From: an uncultured Lachnospiraceae bacterium | Lineage (GTDB): Bacteria; Bacillota; Clostridia; Lachnospirales; Lachnospiraceae | Direction of reading: 5' to 3' | NCBI GenBank assembly: GCA_944383545.1 | Contig: CALWPY010000006.1 | Span: forward strand, 62,001-126,000 | Length of the DNA: 64,000 nucleotides | Part shown: positions 1 through 9,968 of the stretch, piece by piece | Layout: each line of letters begins with the position of its first letter | Numbering within the stretch: the first letter of the stretch is position 1 | Translations under genes and position numbers: made by a program | The notes under the pieces: model-generated | The model's database searches: none | What the model was told of the DNA's origin: nothing | Seen by the model: the letters and a program-made list of their open reading frames with translations, nothing else

Positions 1-65
1 CGAAAAAATATCAACCTTTATATATACTTGGGCGAGGCTGCCGTCAAATCTATATGACTCATACC
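1..65 (-). other. Unassigned 65-bp segment downstream of polC
   Basis: Sequence between the polC stop and the window edge. Read on the minus strand it holds a 14-codon ATG mini-ORF (start near base 62) in the same frame as polC. A second frame stays open to the window edge and reads ...RFDGSLAQVYIKV.... No ribosome site is convincing for either. Many Firmicutes have rimP after polC, but nothing here identifies it. Confidence 0.3.
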
Positions 66-3000
66 TTATAAAAAAGCAGATAATGTAAGCTGGTTGTCTT
101 CAGGCAGGTCTCCCAGTATTCCCAATTCTGACATTTTATCAACAACTGTTTTAGATATTTTTGCCCTCTGCCTGATTTCATCCTTTGATAAAAATTCACC
201 CTGAGCCGCAGCTTCCTTTAACTGCTGTGCAGCCTTTTCACCCATACCGTCAATGGATGCAAGAGACGGCATTATTTTTCCGTCTATTATCTGAAATCTG
301 TCGGCATCTGCCCTGTAAATATCAATCGGCATAAATTCAAATCCTCTTGCATACATCTCAAGTACTATTCTCATATCCCTTAAGGTATCCTGGTCTTTAG
401 CCTTCTGGTCTGGCTTCTTTTTCAGCTCATTCATATGATACAAAAGTCTTTCCTTTCCCATACACATTAGTTCATAGTTAAAGGCAGTTGCCCTTATACT
501 GAAAAATGCCGCATAGTAAGCAAGCGGGAAATTAATCTTATAATAAGCTATACGCCATCCCATCATGACATAAGCAGCCGCATGAGCCTTCGGGAACATA
601 TACTTAATCTTTTTACATGACCAGATATACCAGTCGGGCACACCATGAGCCTTCATCTCATCTATCCATTCATCCTTAAGTCCTTTTCCCTTTCTTACGC
701 TTTCCATTATGGTAAATGAAAGTCCTTTATCAAGCCCCATGCCGATAAGATAAATCATAATATCATCACGGCAGCATATGGCAGATGAAAGCTCGCACTT
801 TCCTTCTTCAATAAGAGTCTTCGCATTTCCGAGCCATACATCTGTTCCATGTGACAGTCCAGCAATACGCACAAGGTCTGAAAAACATTTAGGCTTTGCA
901 TCTATAAGCATCTGCATGGCAAAATCAGTTCCAAATTCAGGTGTACCAAGGGAGCCGAGCGGTACTCCGTCAATATCCTCCGGCATAATACCCAGTGCAG
1001 AAGTATCCTGAAAAAGAGTCATGACCTCTTTATCATCCAGAGGAACATCTGTTGCCTTAAATCCCGTCAGGTCCTCAAGACGCCTTACCATTGTAGGGTC
1101 ATCATGTCCCAGAATATCAAGCTTAAGAAGGTTATGGTCTATGGAATGATATTCAAAATGTGTGGTTATGGTGTCCGTTGTCATGTCGTTTGCAGGTTTC
1201 TGAATCGGTGTAAAACTATATATTTCCTCATGTCTTGGAAGTACAATCATTCCACCCGGATGCTGTCCCGTAGTTCTCTTTACACCGGTACATCCCTCAG
1301 CAATCCTCTCCATTTCCGCTCTTCTTTTTACTATGCCTCTTTCTTCATAGTATTTATATACATATCCAAAGGCAGTCTTTTCCGCAAGCGTACCGATTGT
1401 ACCTGCCCTGAATGCCTTTCCCTTTCCAAAAAGCTCTTCAGTATAGGCATGTGCTTTTGGCTGATATTCACCCGAAAAGTTAAGGTCTATATCAGGCTCT
1501 TTATCACCTTTAAATCCCAGAAATGTTTCAAAAGGAATATCATGACCTTCTTTAAGTAAATCTCTGCCGCAATTCGGACATTTTCTGTCAGGCATATCGC
1601 ATCCGGAAATTCCTACATGCTCTTTCACAAAATCCGAATCAAAATCCACAAAGTGGCAGTCAGGACATATGTAGTGTGCAGGCAGAGGATTAACCTCCGT
1701 AATACCCGCCATAGTCGCCACAAACGATGAGCCGACAGAGCCTCTCGAGCCTACCAGATAACCGTCTTCATTGGACTTCCACACAAGTTTCTGCGCAATT
1801 ATGTACATAACAGCAAATCCGTTTGTTATAATGGAATGAAGTTCTCTTTCAAGTCTGTCCACAACTATATCCGGGAGATTTGGTCCGTATATCTCATGCG
1901 CCTTATCATAGCAGATTTTAGTAAGCGTCTCATCTGAATTTTCTATTACAGGAGGCTGCTTATCAGGACGCACAGGTGATATTTTTTCTATCATGTCTGC
2001 TATCTTATTAGTATTTGTAATTACTACCTCTTTAGCAAGGTCACTTCCCAGATATTCAAACTCATCCAGCATTTCCTCAGTAGTCCTGAAGTAGAGAGGA
2101 GGCTGTCTGTCTGCATCAGCAAATCCCTTTCCTGCCATTATGATTCTTCTGTATATCTCGTCCTCAGGGTCCAGGAAATGCACATCACAGGTTGCAACCA
2201 CAGGCTTTCCGAATTCCTTTCCGAGCTGAATTATACGTCTGTTGATATTTTGAATATCTTCTACGGATTTTACGGGATTATCCTCTTTATCAATCATAAA
2301 AAGATTATTTCCCACGGGCTGAATTTCCAGATAGTCATAAAATTTAACAATTCTTGCAATTTCATCATCAGGAGCATCATTAAGTATTGCCCTGTAAAGC
2401 TCTCCCGCCTCACAGGCAGAGCCGAGTATAAGCCCTTCCCTGTATTTACTTATCAGGCTCTTTGGCATCCTCGGTCTTCTGTTAAAGTAATTAATATGCG
2501 ACTCTGAAATAAGCCTGTAAAGATTTACACGTCCTATATCATTTTTAACCAGAATAATTCCGTGATATGTCCTTCCCTTTTTAACGGCATCAGGGGAATC
2601 AGCACCCAGCTTATTCAGGTCATCAAAGTTTTCACAGCCCCTTTTCTTAAGCATCTTAAGAAGCTCAATGAAAATTTTTGCCGTTACGTCCGCATCGTCA
2701 CATGCCCTGTGGTGATGCTCATTTTTAAAATTAAAATGCTTGCACAGCCTGTCCAGAGTATACTTTCCAAGCTCAGGCAAAAGGACATGTGAAAGTGTCA
2801 TGGTATCTAATGCAGAAAAATCATATGTAAGGCCCAGTTTTTTTGCAAATGCCTTTATAAATCCCGTATCAAATGAAGCATTGTGCGCAACCAGTACTGC
2901 CCCCTCACAGAATTTAAAAAACTGAGGAAGTATAACATCTATTACCGGAGCATTTATTACCATATCATCATTTATGGAAGTAAGCCTTTGAATATTATAA

Positions 3001-4544
3001 GGAATTGGCACTTCAGGATTTACGAATTCAGAAAATCTTCCGATTTCTTTTCCATATTTGTCAAGTCTTACCGCTCCGATTTCTATTATCTTATTATGTT
3101 TTGCACTTAAACCTGTGGTCTCTATATCAAATACCACATATTCTGACTCCAGGCTCTGACCCTTGCCGTTCATTACCAAATCTTTGAGGTCATCAACAAA
3201 ATATCCCTCAACACCATATATGATTTTAAAGTCCTCATCCTTTGAAACGTGATGATTGGCTATAGGAAACGCCTGTACCACTCCGTGGTCGGTTATCGCA
3301 AGAGCCTTATGTCCCCAATCTTTAGCGCGCTGAATAACCTTTTCAATATCTACAACACTGTCCATTTCACTCATTACGGTATGCAGATGAAGCTCTACTC
3401 TTTTTTCTATTGCAGTATCCATTCTCTTTTCCCTGTAATCAGGTATTTCCTTAATACCCATTACCGAAGAAATCATGAGTTCTTTTGCATAAGTATCATA
3501 CACAGGAACACCTTTTACCTTATAGAACTTTCCTTTTTTAAGTTCTTCCAAAAGCGGTCCTCTGTCATCCGGGTTTACAAAAAGCTTAAAACCGATGGTA
3601 TCATGAAAGTCAGTAATGTTTGCAGTAATTAAAAATTTTCCGCTTCTAAGTTCCCTGTCCTCAATAAATATGACCTGTCCCCTTATGCATACCTCTCCTA
3701 TACCATCAAAAAGCTCGCTTATTTCAACAGTATCACCTTCCGTATTTCTGCCGTAAAATACATCCGGGTCATCAGGAACTCTCTTTTTTCCGTATTTTCC
3801 TGCTTTCCCACCATTATTTTTATCCGGTTTTTTAGGTGCTGAATCACTTTTATTTTTTGTATCATCCACTGCTTTGTCCGAAATATTCTTTACAAGTTCA
3901 TCCTCAGGCATGTCAAACATGGATGGTGCTTCTTCACCATTATGACTTTTGACTTCATTTTCCGGAAGTCTGTCTAAAACAGCCTTTACCTCCAAATCAA
4001 GCTTATGCATGTTTGCCTTTCTCAGACTCTGCTTCTGTTCTTCCGTAAAGTCAAATCCTATTTCTGCATCCATGCCGAAGCGCTCTTTAAAAACTTCTTC
4101 AAGGTATTCTTTTATCTTCGGCGCATGTTCTCTGGCAAGATTTGTATCAGGCATTGCAAGCGTTATGATATTTCCGTCATAATACCATTCTGCCCGTTTT
4201 AAAATACTGTATGAAACATTACTGATTGTTTTTATTTCATATAAAAAGCTGTCCGCATATATATGGGACAGGCTCTTTAAATTATATTGTTCCGAAAGTT
4301 CATAGTGTTCAACTATTTTTACTGTATTCTTTGTGTTGGCACCAAATACGAAGTTTTTTATTTCCTCTTCTGCACGTACTATATTTTCCTTTGCAATAAG
4401 ATGTCTTGAATTTGTATATACGCTTAAAAGCTTTTTTGATTTGCAAAAAACTATTCTTTCTATAAATACATCTTTGAAAAGGTCCGCTATGCCTTTGCTT
4501 AATTCTATACCCGGAAAAACATCATAAAATGCGTTCTTTTCCAA
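66..4544 (-). CDS. polC: DNA polymerase III subunit alpha, Gram-positive type PolC
   Basis: Replicative polymerase of low-GC Gram-positives with built-in proofreading. Domains in order: N-terminal region, OB fold (about 270-370), PHP domain with HLHT and ITDHG motifs (about 380-440), DEDD 3'-5' exonuclease inserted in the PHP domain (VFDIETTG near 470, AHNASFD, then HRACDDADVT near 615), a zinc-binding cysteine cluster (CPDC...CPNCG, about 950-1000), then the polymerase palm with catalytic PDIDLNF near 1020. About 1492 residues is normal. I place the start at a TTG (4544-4542), because GGAGGG sits 6 nt upstream and this start removes the overlap with ispG; an upstream in-frame GTG at 4571 is the alternative. 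Last gene of the pyrH-to-polC run. Confidence 0.97.
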   Translation of the reverse strand: MEKNAFYDVFPGIELSKGIADLFKDVFIERIVFCKSKKLLSVYTNSRHLIAKENIVRAEEEIKNFVFGANTKNTVKIVEHYELSEQYNLKSLSHIYADSFLYEIKTISNVSYSILKRAEWYYDGNIITLAMPDTNLAREHAPKIKEYLEEVFKERFGMDAEIGFDFTEEQKQSLRKANMHKLDLEVKAVLDRLPENEVKSHNGEEAPSMFDMPEDELVKNISDKAVDDTKNKSDSAPKKPDKNNGGKAGKYGKKRVPDDPDVFYGRNTEGDTVEISELFDGIGEVCIRGQVIFIEDRELRSGKFLITANITDFHDTIGFKLFVNPDDRGPLLEELKKGKFYKVKGVPVYDTYAKELMISSVMGIKEIPDYREKRMDTAIEKRVELHLHTVMSEMDSVVDIEKVIQRAKDWGHKALAITDHGVVQAFPIANHHVSKDEDFKIIYGVEGYFVDDLKDLVMNGKGQSLESEYVVFDIETTGLSAKHNKIIEIGAVRLDKYGKEIGRFSEFVNPEVPIPYNIQRLTSINDDMVINAPVIDVILPQFFKFCEGAVLVAHNASFDTGFIKAFAKKLGLTYDFSALDTMTLSHVLLPELGKYTLDRLCKHFNFKNEHHHRACDDADVTAKIFIELLKMLKKRGCENFDDLNKLGADSPDAVKKGRTYHGIILVKNDIGRVNLYRLISESHINYFNRRPRMPKSLISKYREGLILGSACEAGELYRAILNDAPDDEIARIVKFYDYLEIQPVGNNLFMIDKEDNPVKSVEDIQNINRRIIQLGKEFGKPVVATCDVHFLDPEDEIYRRIIMAGKGFADADRQPPLYFRTTEEMLDEFEYLGSDLAKEVVITNTNKIADMIEKISPVRPDKQPPVIENSDETLTKICYDKAHEIYGPNLPDIVVDRLERELHSIITNGFAVMYIIAQKLVWKSNEDGYLVGSRGSVGSSFVATMAGITEVNPLPAHYICPDCHFVDFDSDFVKEHVGISGCDMPDRKCPNCGRDLLKEGHDIPFETFLGFKGDKEPDIDLNFSGEYQPKAHAYTEELFGKGKAFRAGTIGTLAEKTAFGYVYKYYEERGIVKRRAEMERIAEGCTGVKRTTGQHPGGMIVLPRHEEIYSFTPIQKPANDMTTDTITTHFEYHSIDHNLLKLDILGHDDPTMVRRLEDLTGFKATDVPLDDKEVMTLFQDTSALGIMPEDIDGVPLGSLGTPEFGTDFAMQMLIDAKPKCFSDLVRIAGLSHGTDVWLGNAKTLIEEGKCELSSAICCRDDIMIYLIGMGLDKGLSFTIMESVRKGKGLKDEWIDEMKAHGVPDWYIWSCKKIKYMFPKAHAAAYVMMGWRIAYYKINFPLAYYAAFFSIRATAFNYELMCMGKERLLYHMNELKKKPDQKAKDQDTLRDMRIVLEMYARGFEFMPIDIYRADADRFQIIDGKIMPSLASIDGMGEKAAQQLKEAAAQGEFLSKDEIRQRAKISKTVVDKMSELGILGDLPEDNQLTLSAFL

Positions 4545-4545
4545 A

Positions 4546-5610
4546 TTAATCCCTCCAGTTGTCAAGTTCACGGCGAAGCTCGGAAAGTATTTCTTCCTGA
4601 GGTACTTTTTTTATAATCTCGCCCTTTCTGAATAAAAGCCCTTCTCCGTTTCCTCCTGCTATTCCAAGGTCAGCTTCCCTGGCTTCTCCCGGTCCGTTTA
4701 CCACACAGCCCATTACGGCGAGCTTAATATTTAAATGCTCATATTCTAAAATGAGCTTTTCCACGGAATTTGCAAGACCTATTAAATCTATATTGGTCCT
4801 TCCGCAGGTAGGACATGATACAAGCTCTATTCCACCCTGTCTTAATCCCAATGTCTTAAGAATCAGCTTTGCAGAAATGATTTCTTCCTCGGGCTCTCCT
4901 GTAAGAGATACTCTTATTGTATCTCCTATACCTTTATTTAAGATAATACCAAGTCCCACGGCAGATTTTATGTTTCCTCTGTATACAGTGCCCGCCTCGG
5001 TAATTCCCACGTGAAGCGGATAATTTATTCTCTCGCAGATAAGCTCATGCGCCTTTACGCACATCATGACATCAGAGGATTTTATGCTTATAACTATATT
5101 GTCATAATCCTCTTCTTCTATCATTTTAACTTTGTCAAGAGCACTTTCAACTATCCCTTCGGCTGTCACTCCACCGTATTTTTCAATCAGATTTTTTTCA
5201 AGAGAGCCGCTGTTTACGCCCACTCTGATTGGAATGTTTCTCTTTTTAGCTTCGGAAACCACTTTTTTCAGATTTTCCCTTCCACCGATATTTCCGGGAT
5301 TTATTCTTATTTTGTCAGCCCCACACTCCATAGCAAGTATGGCAAGTCTGTAATCAAAATGTATATCTGCAACTATGGGAATGTGTATATTTTCTTTTAT
5401 CTTATAAAAGGCACGGGCAGCCGCCTCATTATTTGCCGTAGCCCTCACTATTTCGCATCCTGCTTTTTCCAGTCTTAAAATCTGTTCAGTTACGGATTTT
5501 ACATCCTCTGTGGGAACATTTGTCATGGACTGGATGGCAACAGGGTTTCCCCCACCTATATATACATTTCCTATTTTTATCTTTTTAGTATTATCTCTGT
5601 ACATATACAC
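4546..5610 (-). CDS. ispG: 4-hydroxy-3-methylbut-2-enyl diphosphate synthase IspG (GcpE)
   Basis: Converts MEcPP to HMBPP in the MEP isoprenoid pathway using a [4Fe-4S] cluster. The 354-residue protein is the short bacterial form: TIM barrel (SMTNVPTED, ADIHFDYRLA, KIRINPGN) followed by the iron-sulfur domain with cluster cysteines in SCPTCGR (about 265) and MGCVVNGPGEA (about 300). It follows rseP with 5 bases between and is two genes after dxr, another MEP enzyme, so two steps of the pathway are co-transcribed with polC. Confidence 0.97.
   Translation of the reverse strand: MYMYRDNTKKIKIGNVYIGGGNPVAIQSMTNVPTEDVKSVTEQILRLEKAGCEIVRATANNEAAARAFYKIKENIHIPIVADIHFDYRLAILAMECGADKIRINPGNIGGRENLKKVVSEAKKRNIPIRVGVNSGSLEKNLIEKYGGVTAEGIVESALDKVKMIEEEDYDNIVISIKSSDVMMCVKAHELICERINYPLHVGITEAGTVYRGNIKSAVGLGIILNKGIGDTIRVSLTGEPEEEIISAKLILKTLGLRQGGIELVSCPTCGRTNIDLIGLANSVEKLILEYEHLNIKLAVMGCVVNGPGEAREADLGIAGGNGEGLLFRKGEIIKKVPQEEILSELRRELDNWRD
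4551..4556 (-). promoter_or_regulatory. Ribosome binding site deciding the polC TTG start
   Basis: On the minus strand GGAGGG at 4556-4551 is followed by a 6-nt spacer and TTG at 4544-4542. It lies inside the last codons of ispG. It argues for TTG initiation rather than the GTG at 4571. Confidence 0.75.
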
Positions 5611-5615
5611 ACCTT

Positions 5616-6662
5616 TTATTTAAAAAATACATTACTTATGTCATTAAATAAAACAAACACCATAAGCAGCATTACAAGTACAAAACCTATTCCGTTTACT
5701 ATCGCTTCTTTGTCCTCCGGTATCCTTTTTCTTGTAATCGCCTCTATTATAAGAAATAAAAGTCTTCCCCCGTCCAATGCAGGGATTGGAAGTAAATTCA
5801 TGACACCGAGGTTTGCACTGATAAGCACACAGAAATTAATTACATTAAGTATGACATCCACCATACCTCCATTTTCATTTGCCTCTTCAATTACGTCATT
5901 CATCATATTTCCGACGCCTACAGGTCCCATAAGGTCATCTGCACCGGCCTGCCCTGTAACAAGCATTCTGAGAGAAATAAATACTGACTTAATCCAATAT
6001 CTAACCTCATAAGCTCCGTATTTTACTTCTTCAAGAAAATTTTCTGCTTCCACATAACCACTGGCTACTCCTATCCTGTAAACTCCGTCTTCACCCTGCT
6101 TCGGAGTAACAACTGTAGTATATTCATTCCCGTCCCTCTCATAGGTAATTTCTACAGGAGAAGAATTGTTGTTAATCTGCATATATACAAGCAGCTCACG
6201 GTAGTTATATATATTACCTCCGTCTATTTCAGTGATAAGGTCTCCGTCCCTAAGTCCTGCTTCCTTTGCTGCACCGTCTTCAGAAACATAAACATTAGGA
6301 GGGTCAATTCCACAATAATGACACAGTACTATGGAAAGTATAAATGCCAGAATAAAGTTAAAAAACGGACCGGCGAGAACTACAGAAATACGCGCCAATA
6401 CGGATTTGTTGTTAAACGCATTTTCTTCCTCTGACTCTTCATTTTCGCCCACCATAAGACAATATCCGCCAATCGGCAGAATTCTGATGGAATACTTGGT
6501 ACCCTTTTTTTCAAATGAAGCTATTGCAGGACCCATTCCTATGGCAAATTCCTCAACTCCTATTTTATTTAATTTTGCAAAAAGGAAATGTCCAAATTCG
6601 TGTATGAAAACTATCACGCCAAATACTAGAATTATTATGACGATATTTACGGCAATATTCAT
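5616..6662 (-). CDS. rseP: Site-2 membrane zinc metalloprotease RseP/RasP
   Basis: Intramembrane protease that cleaves transmembrane anti-sigma factors and leftover signal peptides. The first membrane segment carries the zinc motif HEFGH near residue 21. A PDZ domain spans about 110-190. The second catalytic segment carries the LLPIPALDGGR motif near 290, and further membrane helices follow. The 348-residue length is typical of Firmicute RasP. Its ATG overlaps the last 4 bases of dxr, so it is probably translationally coupled. Confidence 0.95.
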   Translation of the reverse strand: MNIAVNIVIIILVFGVIVFIHEFGHFLFAKLNKIGVEEFAIGMGPAIASFEKKGTKYSIRILPIGGYCLMVGENEESEEENAFNNKSVLARISVVLAGPFFNFILAFILSIVLCHYCGIDPPNVYVSEDGAAKEAGLRDGDLITEIDGGNIYNYRELLVYMQINNNSSPVEITYERDGNEYTTVVTPKQGEDGVYRIGVASGYVEAENFLEEVKYGAYEVRYWIKSVFISLRMLVTGQAGADDLMGPVGVGNMMNDVIEEANENGGMVDVILNVINFCVLISANLGVMNLLPIPALDGGRLLFLIIEAITRKRIPEDKEAIVNGIGFVLVMLLMVFVLFNDISNVFFK

Positions 6663-7807
6663 ATATTATATTTTCTCCTTATCAAATCTTCTGTTTCCTT
6701 TTGTGCTTCCAATATTTCCTCTATGGAAGGATTTTCCTTCACTTTATGAGATTTCATGCAAAAATCTATAATCTCATAAATATCCGTAAATTTTATCTTT
6801 TTACCCAAAAATCCGGCTACAGCATATTCATTTGCAGCATTAAATACAGTAGGCATAGTACCGCCTGATTTTAAAGCTTCATATGCAAAATCTAGCCCCT
6901 TAAAGACAACTCTGTCAGGTTTTTCAAATGTTATTTCCCTAAGTTTTGCAAAGTCCAGCCTGTCTCCCGGAAGATATCTTCTTTCAGGATAATAAAGTGC
7001 ATACTGGATAGGAAGCTTCATATCGGGAGTTCCAAGCTGCGCTATCACAGCACCATCATTAAACTCAACCATGGAATGAATGATGCTCTGAGGCTGTACC
7101 AAAACCTCGATTTTTTCAGGCTCCACATCAAACAGATGCTTTGCTTCAATCACTTCCAGTCCTTTATTTACCAGAGTTGCACTGTCCACTGTAATCTTTT
7201 TTCCCATAGACCAGTTAGGATGCTTAAGTGCATCCTCCACAGTTACGTTTTCCAGATATTCCCTGCTTTTTCCCCTGAACGGACCGCCTGAAGCTGTAAG
7301 AAGAATTCTTGATATTTCATTTTTTCTTTCACCGTTAAGAGCCTGAAATATTGCAGAATGTTCACTGTCTACCGGAAGTATCTTTACATTATTTTTCTTA
7401 GCGAGAGGCATTATTAAATGACCTGCCGTAACAAGCGTCTCCTTATTTGCGAGAGCTATGTCCTTTCCACTTTCTATAGCTCTCACTGTAGGTATTAACC
7501 CTATCATTCCCACTATGGCAGTTACAAGTATTTCCACAGGCTCATATTCAGAAATACAGATAAGCCCTTCCATTCCCGAAACCACCTGTATATTCGTATC
7601 TGCCAAGGATATCTTAAGGGATTCTGCATCTTTCTCACTCCATATCCCTACTATGTCAGGCTTAAATTCCCTTGCCTGTTTTTCCAAAAGCTCTGTATTT
7701 CTTCCGGCAGCCAGGGCTCTCACTGTAATATCTTTATTTTCTCTTACTACTTCCAGTGTCTGTGTGCCTATAGAGCCGGTAGAGCCAATAATTGCTATGC
7801 TTTTCAT
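6659..7807 (-). CDS. dxr: 1-deoxy-D-xylulose 5-phosphate reductoisomerase
   Basis: First committed MEP-pathway enzyme: NADPH-dependent conversion of DXP to MEP. An N-terminal Rossmann motif GSTGSIGTQ opens the protein. The metal/substrate region contains VDSEHSA, the flexible ASGGPFRG loop and PNWSMGKKITVDSATL. The frame extends to 7861, but I choose ATG at 7807: it has GAGG upstream and places the Rossmann motif at the usual position, giving 382 residues. The extension would overlap cdsA further. Confidence 0.96.
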   Translation of the reverse strand: MKSIAIIGSTGSIGTQTLEVVRENKDITVRALAAGRNTELLEKQAREFKPDIVGIWSEKDAESLKISLADTNIQVVSGMEGLICISEYEPVEILVTAIVGMIGLIPTVRAIESGKDIALANKETLVTAGHLIMPLAKKNNVKILPVDSEHSAIFQALNGERKNEISRILLTASGGPFRGKSREYLENVTVEDALKHPNWSMGKKITVDSATLVNKGLEVIEAKHLFDVEPEKIEVLVQPQSIIHSMVEFNDGAVIAQLGTPDMKLPIQYALYYPERRYLPGDRLDFAKLREITFEKPDRVVFKGLDFAYEALKSGGTMPTVFNAANEYAVAGFLGKKIKFTDIYEIIDFCMKSHKVKENPSIEEILEAQKETEDLIRRKYNI

Positions 7808-7832
7808 CGTTACCTCGTATATATTATATGCA

Positions 7833-8639
7833 CTAACCCTGCACAAAAAACAGGACTGCATAATAAATTATCGGAGCAGTAAATATCATGCTGTCAAATC
7901 TGTCCAGTACTCCTCCGTGTCCCGGTATAAGTTTTCCGTAATCTTTTATATCGTTATTTCTTTTTATTGCAGAAGCCGCCAAATCTCCTATTACGGCAGG
8001 TATGGCTCCCACCATGCACACAATTCCGAAAAGAAGAGGTGCATTTTCTACTGCATATACATAATTATTAAATAATATTCCAAATACTGCACCCAGTATT
8101 CCTGCACCCAGTATTCCTCCTATAAGTCCCTCAACGCTTTTCTTGGGACTGAGCAGTGGAGTCATCTTGTGCTTTCCAAGTGTCACTCCGGCGCAGTAAG
8201 CAAGTGTATCATTTCCCCACGAGCATAAAAATATGAGGATTACAAAATATCCACCGTATTCAATTTCACGAAGCTGATACACATACGAAAGCATTACGCT
8301 GACATAAAAAAATGACATAAAGACAGACATTATGTCCCTGTCATTATACTTTGGATATGTAATAACATACACAGCAAGTATTATTAATAAATATGCCAGT
8401 ATCATAGGCATTAATGCCTTATTTACATCAAAATAAAGAAGCAGATAATAGATAATTGTTGCCGCATATGCAATAAAACCAATCAGCCTGTTATGAAGCT
8501 TATATACTCTCATAAGCTCAAAAATTCCTATTACTGAAAGTATACACATGCATGCCGCCGTAACCGATCCTCCTAAATAGAGGACCAGAATTGCAGCTAT
8601 TACTAAAACTATTCCACTTCCGAGTCTCGTCCAAAACAT
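7833..8639 (-). CDS. cdsA: Phosphatidate cytidylyltransferase CdsA
   Basis: Integral membrane enzyme making CDP-diacylglycerol from phosphatidate and CTP. It has multiple hydrophobic helices, a conserved LSPKKSVEG loop and the C-terminal CDP-alcohol signature (KLIPGHGGVLDRFDS). The 268-residue length is normal. It starts one base after uppS, in the standard uppS-cdsA-dxr order. Confidence 0.95.
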   Translation of the reverse strand: MFWTRLGSGIVLVIAAILVLYLGGSVTAACMCILSVIGIFELMRVYKLHNRLIGFIAYAATIIYYLLLYFDVNKALMPMILAYLLIILAVYVITYPKYNDRDIMSVFMSFFYVSVMLSYVYQLREIEYGGYFVILIFLCSWGNDTLAYCAGVTLGKHKMTPLLSPKKSVEGLIGGILGAGILGAVFGILFNNYVYAVENAPLLFGIVCMVGAIPAVIGDLAASAIKRNNDIKDYGKLIPGHGGVLDRFDSMIFTAPIIYYAVLFFVQG

Positions 8640-8640
8640 A

Positions 8641-9369
8641 CTATTTTACCCCGCCAAATCTCCTGTCTCTGCTGTTATAATACTTTATGGCATCTATCAA
8701 ATCTTCTTTTCCGAAATCAGGCCATAAAACAGGAGTAAAATAAAACTCCGAATATGCTATCTGCCATAAAAGATAATTTGATATTCTCTGTTCTCCGCTT
8801 GTACGAATCAGCAAATCAGGGTCCGGCATGTCATGAGTATCCAGATATGAAGCTATAGTGTTTTCACTTATATCCTCTGCCACTATTTTTCCGTCTTCGG
8901 CATCCCTTACAATATGCTGTACGGCACGTCTTATTTCATCTCTTCCTCCGTAATTAAGTGCTATTGTAAATGTGAGCCTTGTGTTTCCCCTAGTTTTTTC
9001 CTCTAAATCCGTAATTACATCTATAATATCTTTATCAAGTGCGGACTTATCGCCTATTACCCTTATCTGCATATTGTTTTTTGCCGCTCTTTCAAGGGAA
9101 TTTTTTAAATGGTTTCTCAGAAGATTCATGATAAATGAAACTTCCTCAGTTGAGCGTTTCCAGTTTTCAGTGGAAAATGCATAAACCGTAAGATACCTTA
9201 TTCCCAACTCGCCTGCAAATTCACATACATCTTCAACAGTCTGCGCTCCTGCTTTATGTCCGTAGCTTCTGGGCATCATTCTTTTTTTAGCCCATCTGCC
9301 GTTTCCATCCAGAATAATTGCAACATGCTGAGGTATGGTAAGAATTTCACCGTCAATTTCTCTTTCCAT
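8641..9369 (-). CDS. uppS: Isoprenyl transferase (undecaprenyl diphosphate synthase)
   Basis: Cis-prenyltransferase making the undecaprenyl carrier for cell-wall synthesis from isoprenoids of the MEP pathway encoded just downstream. Motifs: AIILDGNGRWAKKR with the catalytic Asp near residue 20, FSTENWKRS, and LIRTSGEQRISNYLLWQ near the C terminus. The 242-residue length is standard. In operon with frr upstream and cdsA downstream. Confidence 0.95.
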   Translation of the reverse strand: MEREIDGEILTIPQHVAIILDGNGRWAKKRMMPRSYGHKAGAQTVEDVCEFAGELGIRYLTVYAFSTENWKRSTEEVSFIMNLLRNHLKNSLERAAKNNMQIRVIGDKSALDKDIIDVITDLEEKTRGNTRLTFTIALNYGGRDEIRRAVQHIVRDAEDGKIVAEDISENTIASYLDTHDMPDPDLLIRTSGEQRISNYLLWQIAYSEFYFTPVLWPDFGKEDLIDAIKYYNSRDRRFGGVK

Positions 9370-9383
9370 GTTTCTTCACCTGA

Positions 9384-9929
9384 TTATACCGTCATTATTT
9401 CTTTGGTTTTCTTTTCTATTTCCTTATCTACCTCGGCAATATACCTGTCAGTCATTTTCTGAACTTTATCTTCATTTGATTTAAGCTCATCATCAGAAAT
9501 CTCTCCTGCCTTATTCTGCTTCTTTAATGCATCATTTGCATCACGTCTTATGTTTCTTACTGCAACTTTTGCATTTTCTCCCTTTTTCTTTATATCCTTG
9601 GCAAGTTCTTTTCTTCTGTCCTCCGTAAGCTCAGGGAAAGTAATTATAACGCTCTTTCCATCGTTATTAGGAGTAACTCCGAGGTCGGAATTAAGTATTG
9701 CTTTTTCTATTTCTTTAATCATTTTGCTTTCCCAAGGCTGAATCATAATTGTTCTTGCCTCAGGTACTGATATATTTGCAACACCCTGTAAATTTGTAGG
9801 CATTCCGTAATAATCCACTTTAATCTTGTCAAGAATATGCGGATTTGCCCTTCCTGCCCTTATGGTGGAATATTCCTCAACCAGATTACTTATGGTCTTC
9901 TCCATCTTCTCTTCATACTGTGATAACAT
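9384..9929 (-). CDS. frr: Ribosome recycling factor
   Basis: Splits post-termination ribosomes together with EF-G. The 181-residue protein contains the family signature in order: RAGRANPHIL, DYYGMPTNLQGVANI, IQPWESKMIKEIEKAI, NDGKSVIITFPELTEDRR, and a long charged C-terminal helix. It lies between pyrH and uppS, as in many Firmicutes. Confidence 0.97.
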   Translation of the reverse strand: MLSQYEEKMEKTISNLVEEYSTIRAGRANPHILDKIKVDYYGMPTNLQGVANISVPEARTIMIQPWESKMIKEIEKAILNSDLGVTPNNDGKSVIITFPELTEDRRKELAKDIKKKGENAKVAVRNIRRDANDALKKQNKAGEISDDELKSNEDKVQKMTDRYIAEVDKEIEKKTKEIMTV

Positions 9930-9968
9930 TTTATTTTCCTCCTGAAATTTATTTATTCATTAAATTAA

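Noticed and set aside
5011..5478. 155-residue plus-strand ORF inside ispG
   Set aside because: Antisense shadow with Phe/Tyr-rich composition and no ribosome site.
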